Shown in pieces: positions 45,131 through 52,900 of a stretch of 64,000 nt of DNA; position 1 is the first letter of the stretch; each line of letters starts with the position of its first letter. The stretch is from VAZQ01 sp035263865 (GTDB taxonomy: Bacteria; Pseudomonadota; Alphaproteobacteria; Rhizobiales; Xanthobacteraceae): contig DATFQX010000270.1 in the NCBI GenBank assembly GCA_035263865.1, forward strand, positions 1-64,000, read 5' to 3'. The position numbers were made by a program, and so were the translations under genes. The notes beneath the pieces were generated by a model. That model saw nothing but the letters and a program-made list of their open reading frames with translations, searched no databases and was not told the origin of the DNA.

Positions 45131-46108
45131 ATGCGTTGTGTTGTGTTTTCTCTGATCCGTATCGCGCTCGCGGCCGCGCTTGCGATGCTCGCGAGCGCAG
45201 CACCTGCCGAGACCTATCCGGCACGGCCAATCCGGCTCTTGATATCGTTCCCGCCGGGCGGCGCCTCCGATCTCATCGCGCGCACCTTGGGGGCGCCCTT
45301 GAGCGCGCGGCTCGGCCAGCCGATCGTGGTGGAGAACCGGCCCGGCTCGAACGGCAACCTCGCCGGCGAGCTCGCCGCGCGCGCGGCGCCCGACGGCTAT
45401 ACGCTGCTGCTGGGCCCCAGTTCGCTCCTCGCCGTCAATCCGCACCTCTACGCCAGGATGGCGTTCGATCCGCTCAAGGAGCTGTTGCCGGTGGCGAGCC
45501 TGGTGCTGAACGAGCTGATCCTGGCGGTCAACCCAGCGCTTGCGGTCAAGAGCTTTCAAGATTTCATCGCGCTGGCGCGCGCGGCGCGGCCACCGTTGTT
45601 CTACGCCTCGATCGGCAACGGCAGTGAGCATCACCTCGCCATGGAATTTCTCAAGCAGCAGGCCGGCATCGACCTCGTGCATGTGCCGTACCGCGGCGGC
45701 GGCCCTGCAGCGATCGGCGTCATGGCCGGCGATGTCGCCGCCATGTTCGGCGGCGGCTCGGTCGCGCCGCTCATCCAGTCGGGCAAGCTCAGGGGGTTGG
45801 CGGTGACCGGGCAGCGGCGCTCGCAGCTATTGCCCGAATTGCCGCCGATTGCCGAGTTCTATCCCGGCTACGAAGTGACGATTTGGCAGGGGCTGTTCGC
45901 GCCGATCGGCACGCCGCCCGCGATCGTGCAGCGGCTGCGCGACGACATGGGCGCGGTTCTCGCGCAACCCGATATCGCGGAAAAGCTCGCCGTCGCCGGA
46001 TCCGGTGAGCCTTACGTCACCACGCCGTCCGACTTTTTGGCGCGCATCCGCAGCGATTACGCGCGCTACGGCAAGCTGATCAAGGACGCTGGCCTCGCGG
46101 TTGATTAA
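45131..46108 (+). CDS. Bug/TctC-family tripartite tricarboxylate transporter substrate-binding protein
   Basis: A 325-aa periplasmic solute receptor with a signal peptide (cleavage near SAAPAE-TY). YPARPIRLLISFPPGGASDLIAR, GQPIVVENRPGSNGN, GYTLLLGPSSLLAVNPHLY and HVPYRGGGPAAIGVMAGDV are family signatures. The matching TctAB membrane genes are not adjacent, as is common for Bug proteins; the ligand is unknown. Confidence 0.93.
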   Translation: MRCVVFSLIRIALAAALAMLASAAPAETYPARPIRLLISFPPGGASDLIARTLGAPLSARLGQPIVVENRPGSNGNLAGELAARAAPDGYTLLLGPSSLLAVNPHLYARMAFDPLKELLPVASLVLNELILAVNPALAVKSFQDFIALARAARPPLFYASIGNGSEHHLAMEFLKQQAGIDLVHVPYRGGGPAAIGVMAGDVAAMFGGGSVAPLIQSGKLRGLAVTGQRRSQLLPELPPIAEFYPGYEVTIWQGLFAPIGTPPAIVQRLRDDMGAVLAQPDIAEKLAVAGSGEPYVTTPSDFLARIRSDYARYGKLIKDAGLAVD

Positions 46109-46183
46109 TCCAGCGTGCGCCGAGACCGCGCTGCGTCGGAGCCACGCTATGATCCCGTCACGTGTGCCGAGAGGAGGCCTTTC

Positions 46184-46678
46184 ATGCGCAAGTGTTCATG
46201 GACGCTGATTGTGTGCCTGACGGTGTTGTTCGCCGTTACTCCCGTGCGCGCGCAAACGCCCTCGCCCGATGCGATGGCGGCGGCGCGCGAACTGATCGTC
46301 ACCATGCACGCGGTCGATTATTTCAAAGCCACCATGCCGGCCCTCATGCAAGCGATGAAGCCCGCGATCGCTCAGAACCGGCCGGAAGTCGAGCGCGATT
46401 ACGATGCGATGGTCCCGCTTGTGCTGGAGGGCATGAATACCCGGATGAACGACCTCATCGAGCAGGTTGCGGTGCTTTATGCCAAAAATTTCACCGCCGA
46501 TGAACTGCGCGAGGCGGTTGCGTTCTATCGCGGGCCGACCGGCCAAAAGATCGTGCAGAAGCTGCCGGCGATCACGCAGGAGAGCATCCTGATTGGACAA
46601 CGATGGGGACAATCGATCGGTGGTGAGCTGCACGGGCGAATGATCGACGAGCTGCGCAAGCGCGGCCACAATATTTGA
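46184..46678 (+). CDS. DUF2059 family secreted protein
   Basis: A 164-aa exported protein: signal peptide MRKCSWTLIVCLTVLFAVTPVRAQ, then a helical DUF2059 domain with QVAVLYAKNFTADELREAVAFYRGPTGQKIVQKLPAI. GAGGAGG sits just before ATG 46184. The function is not known; members are periplasmic and often stress-associated. It is downstream of the Bug gene by 75 bp. Confidence 0.87.
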   Translation: MRKCSWTLIVCLTVLFAVTPVRAQTPSPDAMAAARELIVTMHAVDYFKATMPALMQAMKPAIAQNRPEVERDYDAMVPLVLEGMNTRMNDLIEQVAVLYAKNFTADELREAVAFYRGPTGQKIVQKLPAITQESILIGQRWGQSIGGELHGRMIDELRKRGHNI

Positions 46679-46754
46679 GCTGGCAGCGACCCACAGACGC
46701 ACATCAGCGTTCCGCAATTTTCGTTCTGCGGATTACATAGTGTTGGATGCTTGA

Positions 46755-47189
46755 TCACGCCCCGCGCTGGGTCTGCACCCTCCCCCGCTTGCGGGGGAGG
46801 GGTGGGGAGGGGGCACGTTCAATGACAGCTGCGATCGTTTCCAGAACGCCCCGCCGGTTCGTCATGACGTCGTGATTGTTGAAGCGCAGAACGCGAAAGC
46901 CTTTGGCGGCCAGATACGCATCTCGACGAGCGTCGCGCTGCTCTTGTTTTGATTCGAAGTGCTGTCCGCCGTCGAGCTCAATAACAAGCCTTGCGGCGTG
47001 ACAGACGAAATCCACCACGTACGGCCCGATTGGAGCCTGACCACGAAAACTCGCGCCGTTCATGCGATGAGCACGCAGGGCCGACCAAATGATCTGTTCG
47101 GCGTCCGTTGAATTCGCCCGCAGCGATCGCGCGCGGACACGCCGCTTCCTCGAGATATGCCAACGGGGTCCTTTTGGCAGCTCAATCAT
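46755..47189 (-). CDS. DUF559 Vsr-like endonuclease-domain protein, carried inside a palindromic element
   Basis: A 144-aa protein with the DUF559 domain of the PD-(D/E)XK/Vsr superfamily: STDAEQIIWSALRAHRMNG, then catalytic-type YVVDFVCHAARLVIELDGGQH (D ... ExD), then RVLRFNNHDVMTNRRGVLETI. The last 19 residues (APSPPLPRKRGRVQTQRGA) are encoded by the left arm of the flanking palindromic element and the stop lies 7 bp beyond it. The likely Shine-Dalgarno (AGGGAGGGGG before ATG 47189) is in the right arm. The gene therefore fills the space between the two arms. Activity and target are unknown; a role in moving the element is inference. Confidence 0.85.
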   Translation of the reverse strand: MIELPKGPRWHISRKRRVRARSLRANSTDAEQIIWSALRAHRMNGASFRGQAPIGPYVVDFVCHAARLVIELDGGQHFESKQEQRDARRDAYLAAKGFRVLRFNNHDVMTNRRGVLETIAAVIERAPSPPLPRKRGRVQTQRGA

Positions 47190-47246
47190 TCTGCCCCCTC
47201 CCTAACCCTCCCCCGCAAGCGGGGGAGGGAACGCGCCGAGTTTGCG
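46764..47246. mobile_element. DUF559-bearing composite palindromic element (candidate autonomous copy)
   Basis: Left arm 46764-46816 (hairpin CCCCCGCTTGCGGGGG) and right arm 47191-47246 (hairpin CCCCCGCAAGCGGGGG) are arranged exactly as in the short copies of the window, but the spacer is about 375 bp and consists almost wholly of the DUF559 gene. No target-site duplication is obvious. Mobility is inferred, not shown. Confidence 0.6.
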
Positions 47247-47279
47247 GCGAGATCGGCCTGTGCCCGCGTTGCGGCTACA

Positions 47280-47699
47280 TCAATCCTTCACGCCGCCGAG
47301 CGCGCACACGATCTTCCATTCCTGCGCGGTGACCGGCTGCACCGACAGGCGCGGATGTTTGGCGAGCGACATGGCTTTGAGCCGCGCGTCGGCCTTGACC
47401 GCCGCAAGCGTCACCGGTTTTGCGAATGGCTTGACCGCCTTGACGTCGACGGCGACGAAAACGCCCTTCTCGTCCGTTGGGTCGCGGTAGCTTTCGCGGA
47501 TCACTTCGACGATGCCGACGACCTGCTTCTCCTCGCCGGTGTGATAGAAGAGCGCGTGCTCGCCCTTCTTCATCGCTTTGAGATTTCCGCGCGCGATGAA
47601 ATTGCGCACGCCGGTCCACGGCTCGCCCTTGGCGCCGCGCTTGACCTGATCGTCCCAGGAGAACGTCTCCGGCTCGGTTTTCAAAAGCCAATACGCCAT
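47280..47699 (-). CDS. EVE-domain protein
   Basis: A 139-aa PUA-like EVE-domain protein: AYWLLKTEPETFSWDDQVKRG, WTGVRNFIARGNLKAMKKGEHALFYHTGEEKQVVGIVEV and HPRLSVQPVTAQEWKIVCALGG are signatures of the family (human THYN1-like). EVE domains bind modified bases in DNA or RNA, but the role of this housekeeping-type member is unknown. ATG 47699 is preferred over one three codons upstream. Neighbouring gpsA and tsaD are its usual partners in this order. Confidence 0.93.
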   Translation of the reverse strand: MAYWLLKTEPETFSWDDQVKRGAKGEPWTGVRNFIARGNLKAMKKGEHALFYHTGEEKQVVGIVEVIRESYRDPTDEKGVFVAVDVKAVKPFAKPVTLAAVKADARLKAMSLAKHPRLSVQPVTAQEWKIVCALGGVKD

Positions 47700-47798
47700 C
47701 GGTCTCACTGTGCTGGATTGGTTACGTCACGGATCGTCGAGATTAAAGCGCGTTCTTCTTAACTGCTGCAACGACCTCCACGCGCATGACAGTGCCGC

Positions 47799-47837
47799 GG
47801 ACTCCGTGTGCACCCCTCCCCCGCTTGCGGGGGAGGG
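47799..47837. repeat. Single arm of the composite palindromic element
   Basis: One arm only: GACTCCGTGTGCACCCC leading into the CCCCCGCTTGCGGGGG hairpin, ending GGAGGG. No partner arm or spacer follows. It lies in the 178-bp gap between the EVE gene and gpsA. Confidence 0.8.
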
Positions 47838-47877
47838 ACGATGGAGCCGATGAGCCGCAGCCTTTTGAGAGGGCGCG

Positions 47878-48852
47878 TTACCCCTCCGCGCGGAATGGCC
47901 GAGTCAGCAATGTTTCGGTCGCCGCGTCCACGCTGGCGCGGCCGGCGAGAATATCGCAGACGGCGCTCGCAATCGGCATGTCGATGCCTTTGTCGTTTGC
48001 CATCTCGACCAAGACCGGAGCGGTGAAGATTCCTTCGGCGAGCGCATGCGGAGCCTGCGCCTTCTCGCCGCGGCCGAGTGCAACGCCATACGAGAAGTTG
48101 CGCGACTGCGAGCTCGAGCAGGTGAGGATCACGTCGCCAAGTCCGGACAGGCCGGTCAGCGTCTCCGCCCGCGCGCCGAAGGCGCGGCCGAAGCGCGCGA
48201 GCTCGGCAAAGCCGCGCGTCACCAGCGCGGCGGCGGCGCTCGCGCCAAGCCCGCGGCCGGCGACGATGCCGGCGGCGATCGCCAGCACGTTCTTGGCGGC
48301 GCCGCCGATCTCGACCCCGCGCACGTCGGTCGAATGGTAGGGCCGCAGCACCGGCGAGCCGAGCGCGCGGGAAAGCGCCGCCGCCACCGCCTCCTCGCGC
48401 GTGGCGAGCGTCACCGCGGCAGGCATGCCGCGCGCGACTTCGGCGGCAAAGCTCGGGCCCGAGAGGATCGCGGGCAGCGCCGCGGGTGCGCTTTCGGCGA
48501 TCACCTCGCTCATAAAGCGCCGCGTGCCGCGCTCGATGCCCTTGGCGCAGGCGATGACCGACGTGCCCTCGCGCAGCATCGGGGCGATCGCGCGCGCCGC
48601 CGCGCGCATCGCTTGCGAGGGCACCGCCAGCAGGATGGCATCGCAGCCGGAAAGCTCCGCCCCCATCGGGGCGACCGCAACGCGGTCGTCGAGCCGCACG
48701 CCAGGGAGCCGCGGGCTCTCGCGCGTCTTTGCAAGCACGTCGGCGCCATTGCGCGCGGCGAGCAGCACGCTGCGGCCTGTGCGCGCGATTGCGTTGGCAA
48801 GCGCGATGCCCCACGCGCCCGCTCCGACAACCGCGATGCGATCCAATGCCAT
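47878..48852 (-). CDS. gpsA: Glycerol-3-phosphate dehydrogenase [NAD(P)+]
   Basis: A 324-aa cytoplasmic enzyme making sn-glycerol 3-phosphate for phospholipids. IAVVGAGAWGIALANAIAR (NAD-binding), ACAKGIERGT, ILSGPSFAAEVARGMP, VEIGGAAKNVLAIAAGI (catalytic Lys) and LSGLGDVILTCSSSQSRNFSYG are conserved. Codons are strongly GC-ending. It precedes the EVE gene on the same strand and follows tsaD, separated by repeat copy 48876-49068. Confidence 0.96.
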   Translation of the reverse strand: MALDRIAVVGAGAWGIALANAIARTGRSVLLAARNGADVLAKTRESPRLPGVRLDDRVAVAPMGAELSGCDAILLAVPSQAMRAAARAIAPMLREGTSVIACAKGIERGTRRFMSEVIAESAPAALPAILSGPSFAAEVARGMPAAVTLATREEAVAAALSRALGSPVLRPYHSTDVRGVEIGGAAKNVLAIAAGIVAGRGLGASAAAALVTRGFAELARFGRAFGARAETLTGLSGLGDVILTCSSSQSRNFSYGVALGRGEKAQAPHALAEGIFTAPVLVEMANDKGIDMPIASAVCDILAGRASVDAATETLLTRPFRAEG

Positions 48853-48875
48853 GGCGTCAGCAGTTTAGGGCGCGC

Positions 48876-49068
48876 GGCGAACTCGGTCTGCTCCCTCCCC
48901 CGCTTGCGGGGGAGGGGTGGGGGGGTGAGCAGGCGCGAATCTTTTTGCATGCCCCCTCCCTGTCCCTCCAGCCGAAGTCGGATTTATCCGACTTCGGCCA
49001 GTTCATATGTGGCCGAGCTCGGGTAAACCCGAGTTCGGCTGCAAGCGGGGGAGGGGACGATGTGGCAC
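48876..49068. repeat. Composite palindromic element with nested 71-bp insertion
   Basis: Left arm CGGCGAACTCGGTCTGCTCC with hairpin CCCCCGCTTGCGGGGG; spacer containing GAATCTTTTTGCA; right arm begins GCCCCCTCCC but is split by the nested element at 48970-49040 before resuming GCAAGCGGGGGAGGGG. It occupies most of the gpsA-tsaD gap. Confidence 0.9.
48970..49040. repeat. Nested 71-bp double-hairpin element, copy 1
   Basis: Two 28-nt hairpins, 48971-48998 (GCCGAAGTCGGA ... TCCGACTTCGGC) and 49012-49039 (GCCGAGCTCGGG ... CCCGAGTTCGGC), joined by CAGTTCATATGTG-like spacer. The element interrupts the right arm between CCCTCC and GCAAGCGGGG. Confidence 0.9.
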
Positions 49069-49080
49069 GGTCGGTGTTCA

Positions 49081-49110
49081 TGGGTCCCCGCTTGCGCGGG
49101 GACGACAGCC
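49081..49110. repeat. Short palindromic repeat (GTCCCCGC-type)
   Basis: GGGTCCCCGCTTGCGCGGGG with ACGA following, one half of the GGGTCCCCGC...GCGGGGACGA family also seen at 51511-51577 and 56284-56410. It abuts the tsaD stop codon and could act as its terminator hairpin. Confidence 0.7.
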
Positions 49111-50208
49111 CTATTCATTGCCCGTCGTTGGTTGATTGACCTCCGCCATTTCGGCGTTCGGCTCCCGCCCTGGCCCCGCCACCTCGGCGAGCGGCCAGCG
49201 CGCGTGCGGGGCGGCGTCGAGCGTATCAGTCAAGCCCAGCGCCAGGCGTTCCGCGCCGGCCCAGGCGATCATGGCGCCGTTGTCCGTGCACAGCGCCGCC
49301 GGCGGCACCACGAGCACCGTGCCGGTCTCGAACGCGACCTGATGCAAGACTTTGCGGATCGCCTGGTTGGCGGCAACCCCGCCCGCCGCGACCAGCGCGT
49401 TCGGCTTGCCATAGGCGTCCCGAAACAGTTTCAACCCCGCGCGCAGGCGATCGGCGACGACCTCGACCACGCTCTGCTGAAAGGACGCGCAAAAGTCGCG
49501 CACGTCGGCCTCGCTCAGCGGCGCAACTCTGTCCGCCTCAACGCGCAGCGCCGTTTTGAGTCCGGACAGGGAAAAGTCGGCGTGCGGCCGTCCGAGCATC
49601 GGCCGCGGCAGGTAGAAGCGCGTCGGATTGCCGGTGAGCGCCTCGCGCTCGACCTGCGGGCCGCCGGGGTAGGAGAGCCCAAGCAGCTTTGCCACCTTGT
49701 CGAAGGCTTCGCCGATGGCGTCGTCGACGGTGGTGCCGAGGCGCACGTACTGCCCGACGCCGAGCACGGCGACGATCTGGGTGTGGCCGCCGGAGGCGAG
49801 AAAGAGGCAATAGGGAAACGGCGTCGCCTCGGTGAGCCGCGCGGTGAGCGCGTGCGCCTCGAGATGATTGACCGCGATCAGCGGTTTTTCGGCGACGAGC
49901 GCAATCGCCTTGGCGGTGGTCAGCCCCACGATCACGCCGCCGATCAGCCCGGGTCCCGCGGCGGCGGCGACGCCGTCGAGCGCGGCGAAGTTTTTTCCGG
50001 CTTCGTCCATCGCCTTGGCGATGATGAGGTCGAGCGCCTCGACGTGGGCGCGCGCCGCGATTTCCGGCACCACGCCGCCGAACGCGGCATGCGCCTCGAT
50101 CTGCGAGAGCACGACGTTTGCGAGAATCCGGCCAGGCCCCAGCGGCAGCCGCTCGACCACCGCCGCGCCGGTCTCGTCGCAGGTTGTCTCAATGCCGAGC
50201 ACCAGCAT
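49111..50208 (-). CDS. tsaD: tRNA N6-threonylcarbamoyladenosine transferase TsaD
   Basis: A 365-aa ASKHA-fold protein completing t6A37 of ANN-decoding tRNAs with TsaB and TsaE. It begins MLVLGIETTCDETGAAVV; metal-binding His are in QIEAHAAFGGVVPE and AVNHLEAHAL; SGGHTQIVAV, GLSYPGGPQVEREA and VVPPAALCTDNGAMIAW follow. The C-terminal tail (REPNAEMAEVNQPTTGNE) is variable. It is divergent from hemC; the 316-bp gap holds repeat copies. Confidence 0.97.
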   Translation of the reverse strand: MLVLGIETTCDETGAAVVERLPLGPGRILANVVLSQIEAHAAFGGVVPEIAARAHVEALDLIIAKAMDEAGKNFAALDGVAAAAGPGLIGGVIVGLTTAKAIALVAEKPLIAVNHLEAHALTARLTEATPFPYCLFLASGGHTQIVAVLGVGQYVRLGTTVDDAIGEAFDKVAKLLGLSYPGGPQVEREALTGNPTRFYLPRPMLGRPHADFSLSGLKTALRVEADRVAPLSEADVRDFCASFQQSVVEVVADRLRAGLKLFRDAYGKPNALVAAGGVAANQAIRKVLHQVAFETGTVLVVPPAALCTDNGAMIAWAGAERLALGLTDTLDAAPHARWPLAEVAGPGREPNAEMAEVNQPTTGNE

Positions 50209-50230
50209 TCAACGCTCCGTTCGATCGCGC

Positions 50231-50290
50231 CGCAAACTCAGTCTGCTTTCTCCGCGCGCTCGCTCTGCTCTCTCCCCGCACTCGGTCTGC
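50231..50290. repeat. Tandem degenerate arm starts
   Basis: Three imperfect, successive versions of the arm-start motif are visible: CAAACTCAGTCTGCTTTCTC, GCGCTCGCTCTGCTCTCTCC and GCACTCGGTCTGCTCCCTCC, the last leading into the full copy at 50278. This looks like local arm duplication followed by drift. Confidence 0.7.
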
Positions 50291-50422
50291 TCCCTCCCCC
50301 GTTTACGGGGGAGGGGTGGGGAGGGGTGGGGAGGGGGAATACAACAAGATTCGTGCGTACGTGCCCCCTCCCTAGCCCTCCCCCGCAAGCGGGGGAGGGG
50401 ACGCACCGAGTGTGCTGCGCGG
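50278..50422. repeat. Composite palindromic element, tsaD-hemC gap
   Basis: Left hairpin uses CCCCCGTTTACGGGGG (loop variant), a GGGGTGGGGA unit is duplicated after it, the spacer contains AAGATTCGTGCG, and the right hairpin is CCCCCGCAAGCGGGGG followed by ACGCACCGAGTGTG. Confidence 0.9.
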
Positions 50423-50524
50423 CTTGCAGCGAGTAGCGCGGGCATATCCCCGATTTCGCTCCTTCTCCATCCGCGCTACCGTGTTTCCCCGGCTGCGACC
50501 GGCCTAGCATCGCGAGGTCATCGC

Positions 50525-51469
50525 GTGCAATCGGCAAAGCCTACGCCATCCTTCCCGCTCGTCATCGGTACGCGCGGCAGCCCGCTCGCGCTCGCGCAAG
50601 CGCAGCTCGTGCGCGAGCGCCTCGCCGCCGCGCACGCGCTTGCCGCCGACGCGATCACGCTCGAGGCGATTCACACCACCGGCGACAGGATCCGCGACCG
50701 GCCGCTCACCGACGCCGGCGGCAAGGGCCTCTTCACCAAAGAGATCGAGGAGGCGCTCCTCGCCGGCGCCGTCGACCTTGCCGTGCATTCCGCCAAAGAC
50801 ATGCCGACCTTCCTGCCGGGCGGCCTCGCCATCGCCGCGGTGCTGCCGCGCGAGGACCCGCGCGACGTCTTCATCGGCCGCACCACAAAGACTTTTGCCG
50901 AGCTGCCGCGCGGCGCCCGCGTCGGCACCGCCTCGCCGCGCCGGGCGGCGCTCCTCAAGCGGCTGCGCGGGGACCTCGCGGTCGTGCCCTTGCGCGGCAA
51001 CGTCGAGACGCGGTTGCGCAAGCTTGCCGAGGGCGAGGTCGACGCCATCGTGCTCGCGCTCGCCGGCTTGAAGCGGCTCGGGCTTGCCGATGCCGCAACG
51101 GCGCTGCTCTCGGTCGACGAATTTTTGCCGGCGGTCGGGCAGGGGATCATCGCGATCGAGGCGCGCGGCGACGATGATCGCGCGTTTGCGCTGCTGCGCT
51201 CCATCAGCCACGCCGCGACCGCGGCGGCGTTGTGCGCCGAGCGCGCCTTTCTTGCCGTGCTCGAAGGCTCCTGCCGCACGCCGATCGCGGGGCACGCCGC
51301 CGTCGCCGCGGGCCGCCTCGCGTTCCGCGGCTTGATCGCAAAACCCGACGGCAGCGAAGTGTTGGAGGCGCAGCGCCACGGCGCCGCTGCCGCTGCCGCG
51401 CGCCTCGGCGCCGAGGCCGCGCGCGAGCTCAAACTCTCCGCCGGCGCCGATTTCTTCGCGGCGGTGTGA
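50525..51469 (+). CDS. hemC: Hydroxymethylbilane synthase (porphobilinogen deaminase)
   Basis: A 314-aa enzyme polymerising four porphobilinogens. VIGTRGSPLALAQAQLVRERL, DAGGKGLFTKEIEEALL, AVHSAKDMPT, RVGTASPRRAALL, PLRGNVETRL and the dipyrromethane-cofactor Cys in LEGSCRTPIAGHA are all present. The start is GTG 50525 with a GAGG motif about 9 nt upstream. An open frame extends 219 codons further upstream, but that part is antisense to tsaD and repeat sequence. hemD follows. Confidence 0.96.
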   Translation: MQSAKPTPSFPLVIGTRGSPLALAQAQLVRERLAAAHALAADAITLEAIHTTGDRIRDRPLTDAGGKGLFTKEIEEALLAGAVDLAVHSAKDMPTFLPGGLAIAAVLPREDPRDVFIGRTTKTFAELPRGARVGTASPRRAALLKRLRGDLAVVPLRGNVETRLRKLAEGEVDAIVLALAGLKRLGLADAATALLSVDEFLPAVGQGIIAIEARGDDDRAFALLRSISHAATAAALCAERAFLAVLEGSCRTPIAGHAAVAAGRLAFRGLIAKPDGSEVLEAQRHGAAAAAARLGAEAARELKLSAGADFFAAV

Positions 51470-51510
51470 GGTGATGGTGGAACATTTGAATCTGAGCTTT
51501 GCATCCAAAC

Positions 51511-51577
51511 TCCGTTCATTCCCGCGAAAGCGGGAATTCAGGAATGACTGGGTCCCCGCTTTCGCGGGGACGAACGG
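51511..51577. repeat. Palindromic repeat (CGTTCATTCCCGCG / GGGTCCCCGC family)
   Basis: Two hairpins: CCCGCGAAAGCGGG (near 51521-51534) and CCCCGCTTTCGCGGGG (51553-51568), bounded by CCGTTC and GAACGG, so the whole unit is an inverted repeat. It sits at the start of the 393-bp hemC-hemD gap. Confidence 0.85.
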
Positions 51578-51620
51578 TGAGGCGATGTGCGGTTTGAAGC
51601 GGGGTGAGGTGATGACCGTG

Positions 51621-51830
51621 CGGCACACTCGGTCTGCTCCCTCCCCCGCTTGCAAACCGAACTCGGGTTTACCCGAGTTCGGCCGCTTCTTAACTGGCCG
51701 AAGTCGGATAAATCCGACCTCGGTTGGAGGGGTGGGGAGGGGGCACCTACACTCCGCTCGAGCCTTGTTGCATGCCCCCTCCCTAACCCTCCCCCGCACG
51801 CGCGGGAGGGGACCCACCGAGTCCGCCGCA
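51621..51830. repeat. Composite palindromic element with nested 71-bp insertion, hemC-hemD gap
   Basis: Left arm GCACACTCGGTCTGCTCC with CCCCCGCTTGC, interrupted by the nested element (51655-51725), resuming GGAGGGGTGGGGAGGGGG; spacer CACCTACACTCCG ... TTGTTGCA; right arm with a CCCCCGCACGCGCGGG variant hairpin and ACCCACCGAGTCCGC. Confidence 0.9.
51655..51725. repeat. Nested 71-bp double-hairpin element, copy 2 (inverted)
   Basis: Same length and structure as the copy at 48970-49040 but reversed: AACCGAACTCGGGTTTACCC hairpin first, then GGCCGAAGTCGGATAAATCC. It splits the left arm between GCTTGC and GGAGGGG, the mirror-image position of the other copies. Confidence 0.9.
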
Positions 51831-51862
51831 CCACTCATGCACCACAACCACCGTGTGTCGGC

Positions 51863-52552
51863 GTGCGGCTCCTGGTGACCCGCCCCGAGGCTGACGGCGC
51901 GCGCACCGCGGCCGCCCTGAGCGCGCGCGGCCACACCGTCATGGTTGCGCCGCTGTTGCACGTCGCGCCCGTGGCCTTCGCGCTGCCCCGGCAACAATTC
52001 GACGCGGTGGTGCTCACCAGCGCGAACGCCACGCGCGCCCTTGCCGCGCACCCCGCGCGCGCCACGCTCACCGCGCTCCCGGCATTCACGGTGGGCCGCC
52101 ACACCGCGGCGGCCGCGCGCGCCGCAGGCTTTCGCGACGTCACCTTCGCCGAGGGCGACAAGGAGGATCTGGCCGCGCTGTTGCGCGCGCGCGCCGGCAA
52201 ACATGCGTTGCTCTATCTCGCCGGCGAGGATCGCGCCGGCGATGCTGCGGATTGGGGCGTGCCGGTGCTCACCATGGTCGCCTATCGTGCGCGCAAGGAC
52301 GAGCGCTTCTCGCCGCCCGTTGCCGCGGCGCTCGCGCAAAGCGCGCTCGACGGCGTGCTCCATTTCTCGCGCCGCAGCGCGCAGGCCTATGTCGATTGCG
52401 CCGCGCGCGAGGGAAGCTCCGCGCTCGCGCCGGTGCATTTCTGTCTCTCCCGCCAGGTCGCGCAGCCGCTTCGCGCCGCCGGCGCCGCGACCATCCGCAT
52501 CGCGCCGCGCCCCGACGAGGCGGCGCTGATCGAGCTTGTGGGGGAGGCGTGA
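51863..52552 (+). CDS. hemD: Uroporphyrinogen-III synthase
   Basis: A 229-aa low-conservation enzyme closing hydroxymethylbilane to uroporphyrinogen III. Recognisable features: VRLLVTRPEADGARTAAALSARGHTVMVAPLLHV at the N-terminus, DAVVLTSANATRAL, LLYLAGEDRAGD and LDGVLHFSRRSAQAYVDCA. The start is taken as GTG 51863; the open frame upstream runs through repeat sequence and is not part of the protein. No good Shine-Dalgarno is visible. Position after hemC supports the call. Confidence 0.88.
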   Translation: MRLLVTRPEADGARTAAALSARGHTVMVAPLLHVAPVAFALPRQQFDAVVLTSANATRALAAHPARATLTALPAFTVGRHTAAAARAAGFRDVTFAEGDKEDLAALLRARAGKHALLYLAGEDRAGDAADWGVPVLTMVAYRARKDERFSPPVAAALAQSALDGVLHFSRRSAQAYVDCAAREGSSALAPVHFCLSRQVAQPLRAAGAATIRIAPRPDEAALIELVGEA

Positions 52553-52570
52553 CGTCACGATGCTGCTGCC

Positions 52571-52728
52571 GCACACGCGGTCTGCTCCCTCCCCCGCACT
52601 CGGTGTGTCCCCCTCCCCCGCTTGCGGGGGAGGGCTAGGGAAGGGGGCATGCAGAAAGACACAAGTATGCGTGCCCCCTCCCCACCCCTCCCCCGTAAAC
52701 GGGGGAGGGAGCAGACCGGACTTGCGGC
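52571..52728. repeat. Composite palindromic element, hemD-mitofilin gap
   Basis: A truncated arm (ACACGCGGTCTGCTCCCTCC) is joined to a second arm (CACTCGGTGTGTCCCCCTCC), giving an extra arm start. Spacer GCATGCAGAAAGACACAAGT; right hairpin is the loop variant CCCCCGTAAACGGGGG, ending GAGCAGACCGGAC. It fills half of the 348-bp gap; the remainder (52729-52900) shows no other feature. Confidence 0.9.
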
Positions 52729-52900
52729 GCTGGTATTGGCAAACAGCGCCGCTATTGCCCAAACGCCGCATAGGTTTGGCTGCGCAAATCTGCTACGACA
52801 GCGCCGCCCATCCGTTCTAGACTGCCCAGCCGGTCAACGAATCACCCAGCCGTCCTAAAGAGCACACCGCTGCGGCGCTGCCCGGCACGGAGAAGAAAAC

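Noticed and set aside
49868..50524. Long in-frame extension upstream of hemC
   Set aside because: It is antisense to tsaD and passes through repeat sequence; hemC starts at GTG 50525 with the conserved IGTRGSPLA close behind.
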